Shown here: piece by piece, positions 1 to 11,636 of the stretch
Layout of the letters: each line of letters opens with the position of its first letter
How positions within the stretch are numbered: position 1 is the stretch's first letter
Assembly (NCBI GenBank): GCA_029204225.1
Contig: CM055095.1
Coordinates: 13,343,837 to 13,407,836, forward strand
Direction: 5' to 3'
Source of the DNA: Diphasiastrum complanatum
Lineage: Eukaryota > Streptophyta > Lycopodiopsida > Lycopodiales > Lycopodiaceae
Length of the DNA: 64,000 bases
Position numbers and translations under genes: made by a program
Notes under the pieces: model-generated
What the model was told of the DNA's origin: nothing
Databases searched by the model: none
What the model saw: only the letters and a program-made list of their open reading frames with translations

Positions 1-149
1 CACTACCAAATGGACACAACCACTCCTCTTGACTCGTGGTAACCTACTTTAGGTGTGAATGTACAAGTGGCACTTTGGCCATTCAAGTAACCAACAAACA
101 ATATTGACAAAATGTACAATATTCTACATGGCTAGATTTGCTAATGTAG

Positions 150-718
150 GCAATTCACATTTCAAGATCAATTTTCGCTGATCCGCCTGGGTAGTGATTT
201 GTCTGGTTGGCCCCTCATTAGGTATTCAACTATGTCGGCATCCCATTCCGATACTGTGTGAATGTAAAATAAGGTAGCATTGGGTAGCTCATCATCGGGT
301 GGGGTTGCAACCTCCTTCCCTTGATACGTGATACATGATTTGCCATGTAGTGTTGTTTTCCCTTGCAAACCACTATCCAAAAGTCAAACTCTAACAATAG
401 AAGTAGCCATTGAGTGATTCTCCCTGTCTTGCAGGTTTTGTTAACAAGATAGAGCAAGGGTTGATGGTCCATATAAAAGACAAAGTGTGTGGCCATCAAG
501 TAATGCCGAAACTTCTTAACCGCATATATCATTGCTAGTGCTTCCCACTCTGTAGTTGAATAATTCATTTCTATATCACTGAGCTGTCGGCTTGCAAATC
601 GGATCGGAAAATCCTTTTTTTGTTCTCATAGCTGGGTTAAGACTGCTCCAACTGCATACTTCGATGTGCCCGTATGCACATGAAACTCAATGGACCAATT
701 GGGTGGCCGTAAGATTGG
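150..718 (-). pseudogene. Ty3/gypsy RNase H fragment (element F)
   Basis: Minus-strand frames read as the RNase HI domain of a gypsy polyprotein: the hydrophobic start EFHVHTGTSKYAVGA (about 620-690), then EALAMIYAVKKFRHYL, DHQPLLYLVN and the end of the domain with HVSR (230-568), followed in another frame by a spacer with DDELPNATLF (168-380). The same order is seen in the sister copy at 37.7-38.2 kb. The first catalytic Asp position is Thr (GTSKY where the sister has DASKY) and the frame is shifted, so it is inactive. It is the downstream continuation of the RT at 1958-2887; the copia LTR and gag at 719-1958 sits between them and about 50 codons of gypsy sequence are missing. Confidence 0.85.
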
Positions 719-1455
719 TGTCAAAAATGGTGAACTCTTGAACTTTGCCACGACGTGAAGTGAAGCGACATGAAGTGAAAGTTGAATGGCGAACAAATCA
801 CGAAAGTCAACGGACCTAAAAAATCCTAAGACACGAAGTGAAGCAAAACTCGAAGGTTGAATGATTCACGAAAGTCAAACATGCCTCCAGGACCAAAAGG
901 CACGACATGACACGAAACGAAAAGAAAACGAAGGAAAATCTTTCGCGCTGCCAACTAGCAGCTCAACGGGCATGGAATTTTGAACTTCATGCTCAGCTGA
1001 AACAGTCAACAATGACAAAGAGTAACTAACTAGTTGATTAGTGTTAACTACTCTTGTAATTTTCTATTTAGCTATCTTGTAAACTCCACACAGTAGAGAT
1101 ATAAACTAGTTTTTCTGGATCAACATTGACATTGAGAGTGTGCGTGAGTAGAGCAAAAAAGAAAAGAATAGAAACAAAATAGTTGTGGACAAAAGTCTGG
1201 CCAACGAGCAGAACACAGCGAAAGAGCAGAGAGCCAGGCCGCCAATGAGCGAGACACTGACCATCTTGCTCTAAAAATCAAACTGATAATACAGTTGCTC
1301 TATCTTGTGCATCTCCTTGTTTTTCGCCATCTTGATTGCTAGAATGATTTCTGTCCTATGATCTGTAGTCGCGTGTCTAGGATCCTGCAAGCTTCCGCAT
1401 AAGAAAATTCAAAAAGAAACAAATGTGTTCGTGATACAAAAACCCGTTCGCGACA
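719..1455 (+). repeat. copia LTR, family A (5' LTR)
   Basis: The segment starts TGTC and ends GACA, directly followed by a perfect TGGTATCAGAGC primer-binding site. Diverged copies of the same sequence lie at 17604-18154 (minus) and 62600-63088 (minus), each with the same TGTCAAAAAT-type edge. It lies inside a minus-strand gypsy polyprotein. Confidence 0.88.
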
Positions 1456-1467
1456 TGGTATCAGAGC
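1456..1467 (+). other. primer-binding site
   Basis: TGGTATCAGAGC immediately after the LTR; complementary to the 3' end of plant initiator Met-tRNA, the usual primer of copia reverse transcription. Confidence 0.9.
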
Positions 1468-1519
1468 CTACATGTTATGACTACTGATATCTGAGGAGTG
1501 ATTTTCTAAACAACACAAT

Positions 1520-1958
1520 ATGGCTACAACGATCCAGACAAGAGTAGCAATCAGTCTTGATGGCGCAAACTACAGGATATGAAATTCAAAATCAAAACAC
1601 TTCTCAAGGACGAAGGCTTATGGTCGGTGACCGAACTCCCAGAGGTGCAGCCTCTAGAGGGAAACCTGAGGAGAGCTGAATGGATCAGAAAGGATGAGTG
1701 TGCAGATTGAAGACTGCGAAACAGCCATGCCGCATGGGAGAGATTAAAACAGAAGTACGAAGTGAGTACCGCAGCTTTAGTGATGCATCTTCACAATCAG
1801 CTACAATCCATACGATGGGATGGCAACCAGTTAGACCAGCACATTGAGAAGATCAGAACGATCTTTGCTCAACTCGCTGCATCAGGACAAGAGCACCAGG
1901 TCCCAGCACCACAACAACCGATGTACTTTATGAAGTCTCTACCTACGTCCTATTTGAA
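1520..1958 (+). pseudogene. copia gag fragment
   Basis: From the ATG at 1520 the frame starts MATTIQTRVAISLDGANYRI and then breaks (stop where Trp is expected in the motif NYRIWKFK). A second open stretch (1762-1968) carries the UBN2-type gag signature LQSIRWDGNQLDQHIEKIRTIF. A related 5' gag lies at 11497-11636. The 3' end is fused to gypsy RT at about 1958; protease, integrase, RT and the 3' LTR are absent. Confidence 0.8.
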
Positions 1959-2887
1959 AATCCTATAATAGTTAGCATGACCCATAAAGATATAGACCTC
2001 GCGGATCATTCTTGGTGGTGGTAGATCAACAATGATTCTGATTTTTGATAGGTCTGTGGCAATCCCATGTCTAGACACTATATGGCCCAGAATCAAGCCA
2101 TGGGTAATCCAAAATTGACATTTTTTTTGGATTCAAGAAAATTTGAAATTCACGACATTTTTGTAGCACCTTCTCCAGATTGGATAAGTGTTCAGAGTTT
2201 GCTCCATGCATGCACAGATTGTCCAAGAAAATTTCCAGAAATATCTGCAAATACTTTTTGAATGCCGCCTGCATGACTCACTGGAAGGTGCTTGGGGCAT
2301 TACAAAGTCCAAATGGAATCACCTTATAGGCATAGGTTTCTCATTCTGTGGCAAATGTTGTCTTATGCTAGTCTTGGGGTGCTATCTTCACTTGATTGTA
2401 ACCACTGAAGCCGTCTAAAAACTGTAGGCTGCGGCTCTAGCTACTCTATCAATGACACTTTCCGTAAAGGGCAAAGGGAAATGATCCTTTTTGGTGACTG
2501 CATTTAGCGCCTTCAGATTCACACAAATTCGCATTTTGTCATTCTTCTTGGGTACTATAACTATCAGCGATACCCATTCAGTGTGCTCGATTTCGTAAAT
2601 AAAATCTGCATCTAATAGATTCTGCAACTCTTGTTTGATCAGTCTGTATAGTTTGGATTGCACCAGTAATAACGACTCACCTTGGGGACTGCTCTATCCA
2701 CCAAGGGTATGGTGTCTTGGACTACCATTGGTGGAATGATCTTCAAATCATTGTAATACCAGGCAAAACAGTCCTTGTACTCCACCAACAATGATCGTAG
2801 TCTTTTGAATTGTGTGGGCATTAACTGCTCTCCCACGTATACGATCTTTTCTTCTTCATCTGGCTCGGCAAGGTTCATGGGTTGCAT
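1958..2887 (-). pseudogene. Ty3/gypsy reverse transcriptase fragment (element F)
   Basis: Three minus frames give the RT in order: the N-terminal linker (2639-2887), the fingers with WVSLIVIVPKKNDKMRICVNLK and DHFPLP (2415-2663), and the palm end with EIFLDNLCMHG and LNPKK (2071-2274), continuing to LGHIV and GHANYYRIF near 1965. Both Asp-bearing motifs are changed: CVNLK replaces the usual CVDLK and FLDN replaces F/YLDD, so this RT should be inactive even without its frameshifts. Sister copy with intact CVDLK and YLDD lies at 36.75-37.46 kb. Confidence 0.88.
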
Positions 2888-3087
2888 TCGCGCAGGTCCC
2901 TCAAAGACTTATTCCATTGGTGCCTGACTTTGATCAGATTCTCGCTGGGCTTGTGGCATCATAATTATCACGTCGTCCAAGGTGTAATCCTTTAAGGTGT
3001 TAGGCATCTCGTGAATTGGTGCTCGTCGAGATTCCTCCTTCAGCATATTGATCTTAGTCCAACTGGTCATCTATTGATTCTTTGTCA

Positions 3088-4042
3088 TCAAAAAGAGGAT
3101 GACATTGTATCAGAGTTCATTCTGATTGACTTCAAGGAATCCAATACCTTTTTCTTGTCCCTTCTTGTCATATGGGTGGACTTGTTGTCTTTCTTTGGAG
3201 CTGGTGTGACATTCACCTCGTGGTTGCAAATATCAACATCCACTGTAGCTATAGCTTCTTCAGGTAGATCACTCCATCGGATCACCTGGTCATAGTGTTG
3301 TTTCAACTGGTTCTTCTTGTTCGCAGGTGCCTTTGGTGGATCTATCCTTGAAACTTTCACCATAACATATTTTTGGGTGATTGAGCTGGTAATCTCTTAA
3401 TTCCATAGCGATCTGGGTCCATATGCTGTAGGACTTGCTCATCAGTCAGCTCAGTCTCCTTGTTGTAAGTCAGAGCATGTTGCCAAGGGACTAAGTCATC
3501 GTCCACTGGGTTCTCAATAGATTCTGTTGATAGCCATGCTATGTTTATCATATTCACTTTAAATGTAATTGGTGTGTCCATGGTATAACACTTGGGTGAA
3601 GATGTGTTGGGTTCAGGATCTGATTCATATTGACATGCTTGGCAGTCAATCGTTGCTAATGCATCCGTCCATATCGACATCCATCTCTGAATCATAGTGA
3701 CCACCCTTGGCTTGCCTTGGGCGATCTATCGTATGATCCGTCATCAACGTTGGGTGCAATAGGTTTTACCGCCCATGTGGTTGGATCGACCTTCATAGCT
3801 TGTTCTCTGTTTTCAAAGGTGAGTTTTCCCATACCCCAGTTGTGAACTATTTGCGTAGTCCTCAACCATGGCCTTACCAGAAAAACATGGTATGCAGATG
3901 GGAACTCAGGAATGTCCATTACTACAAAAGTGATTAAAAATTGCATGCCTGCTATTAGGAGTATAGGGGGTTGGACATTAGTCGTTTGATCCCTCATCCT
4001 CTTCCCTGATGGCATTCTCCATGGCTTCTTGCAAAGTAGCAT
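3088..4042 (-). pseudogene. Ty3/gypsy protease and spacer region (element F)
   Basis: Minus frames 3692-4042, 3357-3704 and 3088-3363 overlap in succession. The first holds the C-terminal half of a retroviral-type aspartic protease region (IPEFPSAYHVFLVRPWLR, where HxxLGRPWLR is typical; here G is V). The second holds a Glu/Asp-rich spacer with ELTDEQVLQHMDPDRYG that matches the spacer EMTDEHIILYLDAQRY at 36.05 kb. It lies between gag and RT, as expected for Tat-type gypsy elements. The DTG/DSG active site was not found. Confidence 0.65.
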
Positions 4043-4786
4043 ACTGCTCCTGTCGTTTCAGTTCTCTGTTGATGCTACGTGGTAACCCCGCAAAGAACCA
4101 CATGACCACCGCATGATCGAGAGTTAGGGTTGCACTGCACTCGGTTCGTAGATGTTTGACCTGCTCAATATAGTCCTTGACCCTTTCTTTTTTTTCCATC
4201 TTGAGCAAGAGAAATGGGTCTTCTAGAAACTTCCTTGGTGTAAAGCGCATGATGAGAGCCACTTTAACTGCTTCCCAGGTGGATTTTTCTTCCTTTAACA
4301 AATTGAAAAACCAATCTTGAGCCACTGCTACTAGGGACATAGGAAATAGGATCAACTTCTCTACAGGTGTCCGATCGGAATGGGATCTGATGATCCGTTG
4401 TATTTTGGTATCTCCATCCGAGGCGCTTTTCGAACTGCTTGCAAGGGAGCTATAGGTACAAGTTGACCCATTGGATCCATTGGTGCTAGTTTCGGTTCTG
4501 CCTCTTGTTGTGCAGCTACTATTCTGGGAAGGTGTGGTGCTTGATTCGCTGTCCTTCTTGCTACTGATCGTCCATATCTCAGATTCATTCGATGATAGAA
4601 CCCAGAGTGATTGGATCTTGCTGATACAGTTGGATGCAATCTGGATCTTGAGGATCCGATCAATCTGATTGGCCGAAAGTGAAAAATTTGTCCCCTAACA
4701 GTGTTTTTTTTTTGATAACTTTTTACTCCTTGCATTGATTGACCTGAGATTTTGATAGTAGCTAGATCTAGTGCAGATCTTTCCAT
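3978..4786 (-). pseudogene. Ty3/gypsy gag fragment (element F)
   Basis: The 3978-4355 frame is a Retrotrans_gag domain: AQDWFFNL, STWEAVKVALIMRF, LKMEKKERVKDYIEQVKHL and GLPRSINREL. The 4361-4786 frame supplies the N-terminal part ending MEIPKYNGSSDP, normally continuous with it, so a frameshift lies near 4358. No zinc knuckle is visible. The leader and primer-binding site lie to the right (upstream on this strand). Confidence 0.82.
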
Positions 4787-4789
4787 TGA

Positions 4790-5825
4790 TCTAGTTTGCG
4801 AGGGTTGGTTGTGCGAGGGCTCTTTAACTGTTTTTCAATAAAAAAACCTTGATATCTCTTTGATTACTAGGACTGCTCTCGCAGGGTTCACAGGAGCTTT
4901 GTCAAAGGTAGATCTGACATTAAGTATTATTTCACTGTTTGCGAGGGTTCCAAACCACTAATTTGGCTTGATCTTCACCAATAATCAATACTAACTCTCG
5001 CAAGCTTCATCATCAATAGAAATTAACATTCTGAATCGATTAGAGTGGTTTGCAAGAATTCTTTTGGAAGGATTTGCTGGATCTTCACTTTTTAGTAACT
5101 TTTTAGCAGTTAAACCCAATTTTTTGCTCACTGGAATCAAACTAACTCTCGCAGACTCTTTTATGTCTTGGTCTCACTGAGATGGAACTTCAGAGTTCTC
5201 TGCAAGGGTTGTTGACCACTAAAATTGAAAATTTTAGTGTTTGCAAGGGTTCTTTGGTATTTTCCCATCTTTTTTCACTGAGAACTCTCGCACAGGCACT
5301 TAAACAGTGAACTAACTCTCGCAAGCTTCTCTATGCCCTGGGCTTAATGAGATGGAACTTCAAGGAGCTCTGCGAGAGTTCTTATGAAGATTTGAATTTT
5401 TTTGGTTTTTTTATAATGATTTTTTGAATTTTTATGGTTTTTTCTCTAATTTTTGCAATCTGCTAGGAACTAACTCTCGCAGGCTTCTGTGCAGGTCTGG
5501 GACAGTACCATGGAGCTGCTGCCAGTCATGCAAGGGTTATCTCTCACTGGTTTTGGAGAAAACAAAATCTGATGAGAAATTTGGCTCTTTTTCCCTCCAA
5601 AATGCAGATTGGTGTGTTTTTTGGAGTTTCTCAGGTTTTGGTTTGGATGTCAAGCCCTTAGAGGCTGTTCAGGGCCTCCTCTACACTCTCACACCTCCTC
5701 CACTAGCTGGGAATAGTCCAAACACAAGAAAATGTAGAAACTAACTCTTCCTACCCCAAAATCCACCTAAAACTACTCAAGCAAGAAATAACTAAAATGC
5801 GGCTATACTAATTAGTGAAAACCTA
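4790..5825 (-). repeat. long gypsy leader with degenerate GCGAGGGTT repeats
   Basis: Non-coding leader between the primer-binding site (5826-5843) and gag. At least ten copies of a short motif occur on the plus strand as TGCGAGGGTT or TGCAAGGGTT and, inverted, as AACTCTCGCA, at irregular 50-100-bp spacing (for example near 4798, 4870, 4940, 4996, 5149, 5200, 5240, 5285, 5315, 5370, 5470, 5525). Apparent ORFs here are not supported. Confidence 0.6.
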
Positions 5826-5843
5826 TCCCCGGCATCAGCGCCA
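5826..5843 (-). other. gypsy primer-binding site
   Basis: Minus strand reads TGGCGCTGATGCCGGGGA, the TGGCGCxxxxGCCGGGG type characteristic of plant Tat/Athila gypsy elements. It is one base from the LTR end and about 1 kb upstream of gag. Confidence 0.8.
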
Positions 5844-5844
5844 C

Positions 5845-6686
<842 letters not shown>

Positions 6687-6689
6687 CCA

Positions 6690-7260
6690 AACAATTCATG
6701 AGAAGCAGCAAATGCGTGAGTATCCTTACCATTCTATTATAGGATCTCTTATGTACGCCACGATCTATACCAGACCAAACATAGCTTTTGCAGTTAGCTC
6801 TCTCATTCAGTTTATGACTAATCCTGGTGTAACACATTGGAAGGCTCTTATTAGAGTCATGAGATATCTTCGAGCTACTATGGACTTTTGCATTTGTTAT
6901 GGAGCAGTCGGCAATGACAAACTCAATTTACTCAGTGGTTACACAGATGCAAGTTGGGCAGGAGATGTAGACACTCATAAATCTATTTTCGGATTTACAT
7001 TCTTCCTCAACAATGGTCCAGTTTCCTGGAATAGTCGCAAGCAATCTTCGGTAGCTCTATCTTCCATTGAATCAGAGTATATCACAGCCTCTCAAGCTAC
7101 AAAGGAAGCAATCTGGTTGAGAAACTTACTCTTAGATATTGGTTTGAATCAATATGCTCTGACGACATTATTTTGTGATAATCAAAGTGCCATTCAGTTA
7201 TCAGCCAACTCCAGATTTCATTCCAGGAGTAAGCACATTGAACTGAAGTATCATTTCTCA
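6690..7260 (+). pseudogene. copia RT end and RNase H fragment
   Basis: One long open frame reads the end of copia RT (IGSLMYATIYTRPNIAFAV, MRYLRAT) and a full RNase H: YTDASWAGD, SRKQSSVALSSIESEYI, FCDNQSAIQL, and SKHIELKYHF. The D..E..D catalytic pattern is kept. After KYHF the protein departs from the family at about 7256, so the C-terminus, polypurine tract and LTR are lost. No other part of this element is adjacent; it starts 4 bases after the F LTR edge. The in-frame ATG near 6619 is not the real start. Confidence 0.9.
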
Positions 7261-7464
7261 AAAGCAAAGTTCTCAACAAAGAGATCAGATTGCAATTTGC
7301 AATTTCTATCACTATTGTTTTGTTTGAAATTGGTAGGCGTAGTCATGCATTGTGAAAGAGGAAAATAGTTTATTCTGCCATGTACGAAAAGTTATCTTTC
7401 TAGACACTCGAATTATTTTCATTTGTTTTTTTTTTTTAAGTTCATTTTCTTTTCAAGCTAGACC

Positions 7465-7595
7465 TATTTTCTGTACGCCACTTTCCGACACAATGGGCCA
7501 TGGGCTTACACATGCAAGATGCCACGGCCCTCGCAACTATTTCTACTAGCTTTGACTTTTTATTTATTTACACATATGGTGGGAATACCCCCAAC
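7465..7595 (-). repeat. truncated gypsy LTR start
   Basis: Minus strand starts TGTTGGGGGTATTCCC at 7595 and shares about 110 bp with 6590-6686 (both also carry a GGCCATGG..CCCTCGCAAC block). It is the first part of the 3' LTR of the gypsy copy whose integrase lies at 8694-9540. The rest is missing. Confidence 0.6.
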
Positions 7596-7785
7596 AGGGC
7601 CCACGGCCTGAAGTAGTGTCGGTCCCTCGGCACTAGACTGACTTAGTAGAGGCTACATTTTGTGCGTCATTGTTGGATCATATAACCAGTGACTTCCTCC
7701 ACGAATTTTAAGGGCTCTGTGCTCTTCTTGTCCTTGGTGAGGTGGAAGGACGCCTTCGAGAACCAATGCTGCTCAATCCAGTAGT

Positions 7786-8100
7786 GAAGTTTGTGAAGGT
7801 TCAGAAGGTGATTTGGCTGCCCTGTGAAGGTTCTACGAAGGTTTAGCCTATATACGAAGGTTTAGCCTGCTCTGCGAAGGTTCTACGAAGGTTCAGCTTG
7901 TCTGCGAAGGTCCAACCCTTGTAGGAGGTGATCTCTCGCACAACTTGCTCCAAATGTTGGATCTTCAAGATCAGGCCATGTAGGCAGGGTAATGTCACTG
8001 CTCTGATTCCATTTATGCCCTCTACGAAGGTTGGCTTGCAGATCTTGATGCCCTGCGAAGATTCCTTAGTTTGTGCTTCTCTGAACCCTTGCAGACACTC
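7786..8100. repeat. degenerate minisatellite, core GCGAAGGTTC
   Basis: Seven or more copies of TGCGAAGGTTC / TACGAAGGTT at 15-35-bp spacing, densest at 7786-7920 (near 7794, 7827, 7838, 7854, 7876, 7887, 7902), with weaker copies to 8060. It lies between the gypsy integrase end and the LTR start at 7595, i.e. in the element's 3' untranslated region. Confidence 0.75.
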
Positions 8101-8693
8101 AAATTTGATGATTTTTTCATCATTAACTCTTGTAGAGATTTTTATAGATGTATCTGAGTCAGATGTAGTGACTGACAAAGTCTCAAGAGCTAGTTCCCAA
8201 GGAATCTCAAAAGATCATGGAAAAAGTGCTCTTTTTTGGTGTTTTTTTGATGAGATCTTGAGATTCTCTGATCCATAGCTCTTGCAGATTGGTATACCAT
8301 TGCATCCAAGTTAGATTTTGACTATGGAGAGTTTTTCGAGAGTTATGATGGTGGACAATTGGTAGTTGATCCATCAGTTTAAGTGATTTTTATCTCTAAT
8401 TTGTTGTTTTCTTCTCAATATCGCCGTCTCTTATTTGCAAGGTTTGGAGGCTGATTGTTGTTTATCTAATGATCTGCTAGCTGTTGGATCCTATATGGAT
8501 CTAGATCCCACTTGGATCTCCCTTGATCTATTTGGATCTTGTTTGATCTTGTTGAATTTTGATGGATTCTGCTTGATCTGACTGGATCTCCTCTAGATCT
8601 AGCTTGATTGCATTAGATCTGGCTGGGATGACTTCTTATAAGGCTTGATCTATTCATTGTATGCGTTAAGTGTCATCCACATCCTGTATCTAT
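8100..8693 (-). other. non-coding 3' region of gypsy element G
   Basis: No reading frame with recognisable content. Repeated GGATCT/TTGATCT words (8490-8620) make it locally repetitive. Confidence 0.5.
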
Positions 8694-9540
8694 TCAGTGA
8701 GGTGGCCAGTACTTGTGAAGTTGGCTACTATTGATGGGAGTATCGAACGACGTCCCACCTAGTCGTTCAAGGTTCATAGCTCGATGGCTCAGGATTTCCT
8801 TTATGCGGTATGGGCCTTCGCATGTGAACTTCAACTTTTTCTTGATCGCCTTAGTTTTGTACATGAGGACAAGGTCTCTTGATCGAAGATCCTTCTTGTG
8901 CAGTCGACGATCATGCCATGCTTTATGTCGCTCCTTCTCAGCCGCCAATGCATGCACCACTAGTAAGCACGTCTTGCAAAGTTTGTGTAATGCTTCGTGG
9001 CATAAATGCAGAGATTTTCATTCATCAAGATGTTGCGTTTGGCAATTCTTAATGAAGGTACCAAAAATTCCACTGACATTACTGCATCTTGAACATAAAC
9101 CAGTTGAAATGGTTTGTGGTCAGTGCTTCCCTTGTAAGTTGCTCTAAATACCCATAGAGCAGCATGTAACTTGTGCTCCCAATCAGATCTGCTAGCTTCG
9201 ACTATTTTCGTGATCATGCTACACAAGATCTTATCAGATGATTATGCCTGCCCATTGCCACGAGGATAATAAGGTGTGCTGAATTGATGGACCATGAAGA
9301 ATTCCTCCAACAGGACCTTGATGGTCTCATTGACGAAATGACTTCTACGATCATTGACTACCTCTATCGGACATCCAAAGCGCACAATGATACTTTCATA
9401 CAGGAACTTGGCAGTTGTTTGAGTGTCAACTGTTCGCACTGCCTTGGTTTCGGCCCACTTGGTGAGGTAATCCATAGACGATAATATATCGTGCTTGTGA
9501 ACTTCTTGCAGCAGGGTGGATAGGACCAATATAGTCAGAT
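8694..9540 (-). pseudogene. Ty3/gypsy integrase (element G)
   Basis: Three successive minus frames: 9242-9529 has the catalytic core (MDYLTKWAETKAV, VNDRRSHFVNE, FSTPYYPRGNGQA; the Glu of the DDE triad follows in the usual GQAE position near 9240), 8960-9226 has the post-core part with SDWEHKLHAALWVFR and FQLVYVQDAVM, and 8694-8960 has the C-terminal domain with RDLVLMYK and EGPYRIKEIL. Frameshifts and stops separate them. No chromodomain follows, in keeping with a Tat/Athila-type element. The sister integrase is at 38.66-39.0 kb. Confidence 0.87.
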
Positions 9541-9553
9541 CCCAACTTCTCGA

Positions 9554-10078
9554 ATGGTGCTTGGAAGCTGGCTATCTAGAGAAGGCCACAAGAGCCATAT
9601 ATCTTTGTATGATGCATGTGTATCTGATATGGAGAATGCCCTCTTGCAGAGTGCAAAACAACATGCACAGATGATGGAAAGACACCTTGGAGAAGGTCCA
9701 AGTCTTCAAAATCTTATCAACCAGAGCGAATCTAGAAAATCAGCAAATCCAAGTGCAGTACTCAAGACAATGCACCAAGATGTTGCAGGAACACCAATGC
9801 ATCGACAATCCACTAGCTTGGAAGGTGACCAGGAGATAGTATGCTGAAAAAGAAGGCCATCCACAGTTATAGATGTGAATGACAATGACAGTCATAGGGA
9901 AGAGTTCAACTATGATAATGTAGAACACAGGGGGAGGGGGCGTCCGAGGAGGATAAACTTTTTTGTGAGAGCATCAAACCTAGGATCAACAGATGTTGGA
10001 GACAAGCACGCTGGCAATAACATTTGTTGTATAAACAATGAAGCTGTTATTGAATGTCAAATACACAACACATTCTAG
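9554..10078 (+). pseudogene. AT-hook-bearing ORF with one in-frame stop
   Basis: A single reading frame runs from about 9554 to 10078 with one TGA at 9845-9847. The first part is Gln/Ser/Met-rich and probably helical (SDMENALLQSAKQHAQMMERH); after the stop come KRRPSTVIDV, an acidic stretch, and EHRGRGRPRRINFF, whose core GRGRPRR is a canonical AT-hook for minor-groove DNA binding. The basic KRRP could be a nuclear-localisation signal. I do not recognise the family; it could be a host nuclear-protein exon or a transposon-encoded protein. Flanked by a gypsy integrase and an inverted-repeat element. Confidence 0.45.
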
Positions 10079-10079
10079 G

Positions 10080-10335
10080 CAATCAGAAGAACTAGCCTTA
10101 ACAGTCATGTCAAATGTCTATCATGGATACCAAATAAAGACAAGTGTGGCCAATTGATTCCCAATGCATCAAAGGGTGTTCATGCTTTGCTTTGCGGTGG
10201 CCTTTGTTGCCTTCGTTGAAACCGTTGGCAGTGCGGTTGCAGTTGTTTATGGTTTATGTCTGTGGGCAGTTTCCGTGTATTTCTATAGGTAAGGCCTGTT
10301 GCCCCTTTACGTGTATTTCTGCAGGCTTTGGTTCA
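10080..10335. other. unassigned intergenic stretch
   Basis: No coding or repeat signal recognised, apart from two imperfect copies of a 15-bp word (CGTGTATTTCT) near 10275 and 10310. Confidence 0.3.
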
Positions 10336-10714
10336 ATCAGAGGAGTTCTAAATCCAAAAAAGACCCTTTGTAAAGATTCTTTTTATATTTTTTCACAAAT
10401 TTTTCTTACACATGGACCAATCAAAACACTCAAATTTGAAATCTATGTAACATAACTTTTTGAGTCCACATTTTGATTCCGTACTAAAAATGGCATAACG
10501 TTTTAGTGGTAAGTCCGAATTTAGTGGAGTTTGGTGCATTGGAAAGCGCTCAACAAGGGCTTTCAAATGATATGTTAGATGATATAATTTTGAGCTACGA
10601 TTAAAAAGTTATGGCAAGTCAAAAGTATTAGTGTTATAATATTTTAATAATAAAAAAGGCATCTTGCACGAATTCTTAAAGGGTCTTTTTGGAACTCAAA
10701 ACTCCTCCAATGTA
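10336..10714. mobile_element. 380-bp element with terminal inverted repeats
   Basis: Left end AGAGGAGTTCTAAATCC..AAAAAGACCCTTT and right end AAAGGGTCTTTTT..AACTCCTCC are inverted copies over about 29 bp with roughly five mismatches. The interior is AT-rich and non-coding. The same terminal sequence recurs at 39250-39290 and 46820-46906, so it is a dispersed family. A clear target duplication was not seen. Could be a MITE; alternatively the ends belong to a small LTR-type element. Confidence 0.6.
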
Positions 10715-11020
10715 AGCTAGCAATGCTTTGTGGGTAGAAACTTCATGTTTCTTTAGCTCCCTCTCAAAGCGTGGTAGTCTTATGATTCCTAAGCTGGCTC
10801 TTTGCCTTTCAAACAATTCATTATCCAAGGGTCATTTTGTGAATATGTCAGCAACCATCCACTTGGTCGGAATGAACATAGTTCTTAGCTCGTCCTTCTC
10901 AACCATGTCTATGATCAAATGATACTTGATAGCAATGTGCTTCGTTCCTGAATGAAACACATGATCCTTTGTCAGATGTATAACAGAAGTGTTGTCCATG
11001 TACAACGTTGGTGCTCTCAA
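10715..11020 (-). pseudogene. copia RNase H C-terminal fragment
   Basis: Minus frame carries LYMDNTSVIHLTKDHVFH, GTKHIAIKYH and FIPTKWMVADIFTK, followed after a stop by PLDNELFERQRASLG in frame, the usual copia C-terminus. It is joined tail to head with a plus-strand copia RT at about 11030, so two oppositely oriented copia pieces meet here. Confidence 0.85.
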
Positions 11021-11044
11021 GAAGTAATGAGAGCTTAATTGATG

Positions 11045-11345
11045 AAATCAAATTAGATCTTTCCAATGCTTTTGACATGAGTGATCTAGGATTGATGCAC
11101 GAAGTATGGCAAAAGAAAAATGTAGTCTTCCTTACACAAAGCAAATATGCATGAGATTTGTTTTATAACTTCAATATGTAGGATTGTAAGCCTTTGAGTA
11201 CACTTATGGATGTCAACACGAAGCTTACTAAATATGATGAATCTGAGAAAGTGGATGCTTATTTGTATAGATAGTTGGTGGGTAGTTTGATTCATTTGGC
11301 ACACACACGACCTGATATTTCTTATGCTATTGGTGTTGTTAGTCG
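11045..11345 (+). pseudogene. copia RT fragment
   Basis: Plus-strand reading with a few stops: DLSNAFDMSDLGLMHEVW, VVFLTQSKYA, DCKPLSTLMDVNTKLTK, LVGSLIHLAHTRPDISYAIG, ending VVSR at 11345. This is the C-terminal copia RT up to the RNase H boundary. The family continues at 11637 after a 290-bp patch of unrelated order. Confidence 0.82.
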
Positions 11346-11636
11346 TCTCGTGTCTAGGATCTTGTAAGCTTCCGTACAAGCAAATTCAAAAGAAACAAAT
11401 ATGTTCGCGATACAAACTAAATCATTCATGACATGATATCAGAGCCGCAGGTTATCACTATTGATATCTGAACAGTATTTTCTAGACAACACAATATGAC
11501 TACAACAATCCAGACAAGAGTAGCAATCAGTTTTGATGGCGCAAACTACAGGATATGGAAATTCAAAATCAAAGCACTTCTGAAGGGCGAAGGCATATGG
11601 TCAGTGACCGAACTCTTAGAGGAGCAAGATCCTAGT
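11346..11636 (+). repeat. LTR end, PBS and gag start patch
   Basis: 11346-11433 matches the last 88 bp of the family A LTR (1368-1455), followed by a mutated primer site (TGATATCAGAGC) and the first ~45 gag codons (ACTACAACAATCCAGACAAG onward), ending near ..GAGGAGCAAGAT. It interrupts a copia RT/RNase H reading that otherwise continues across it. Confidence 0.7.
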
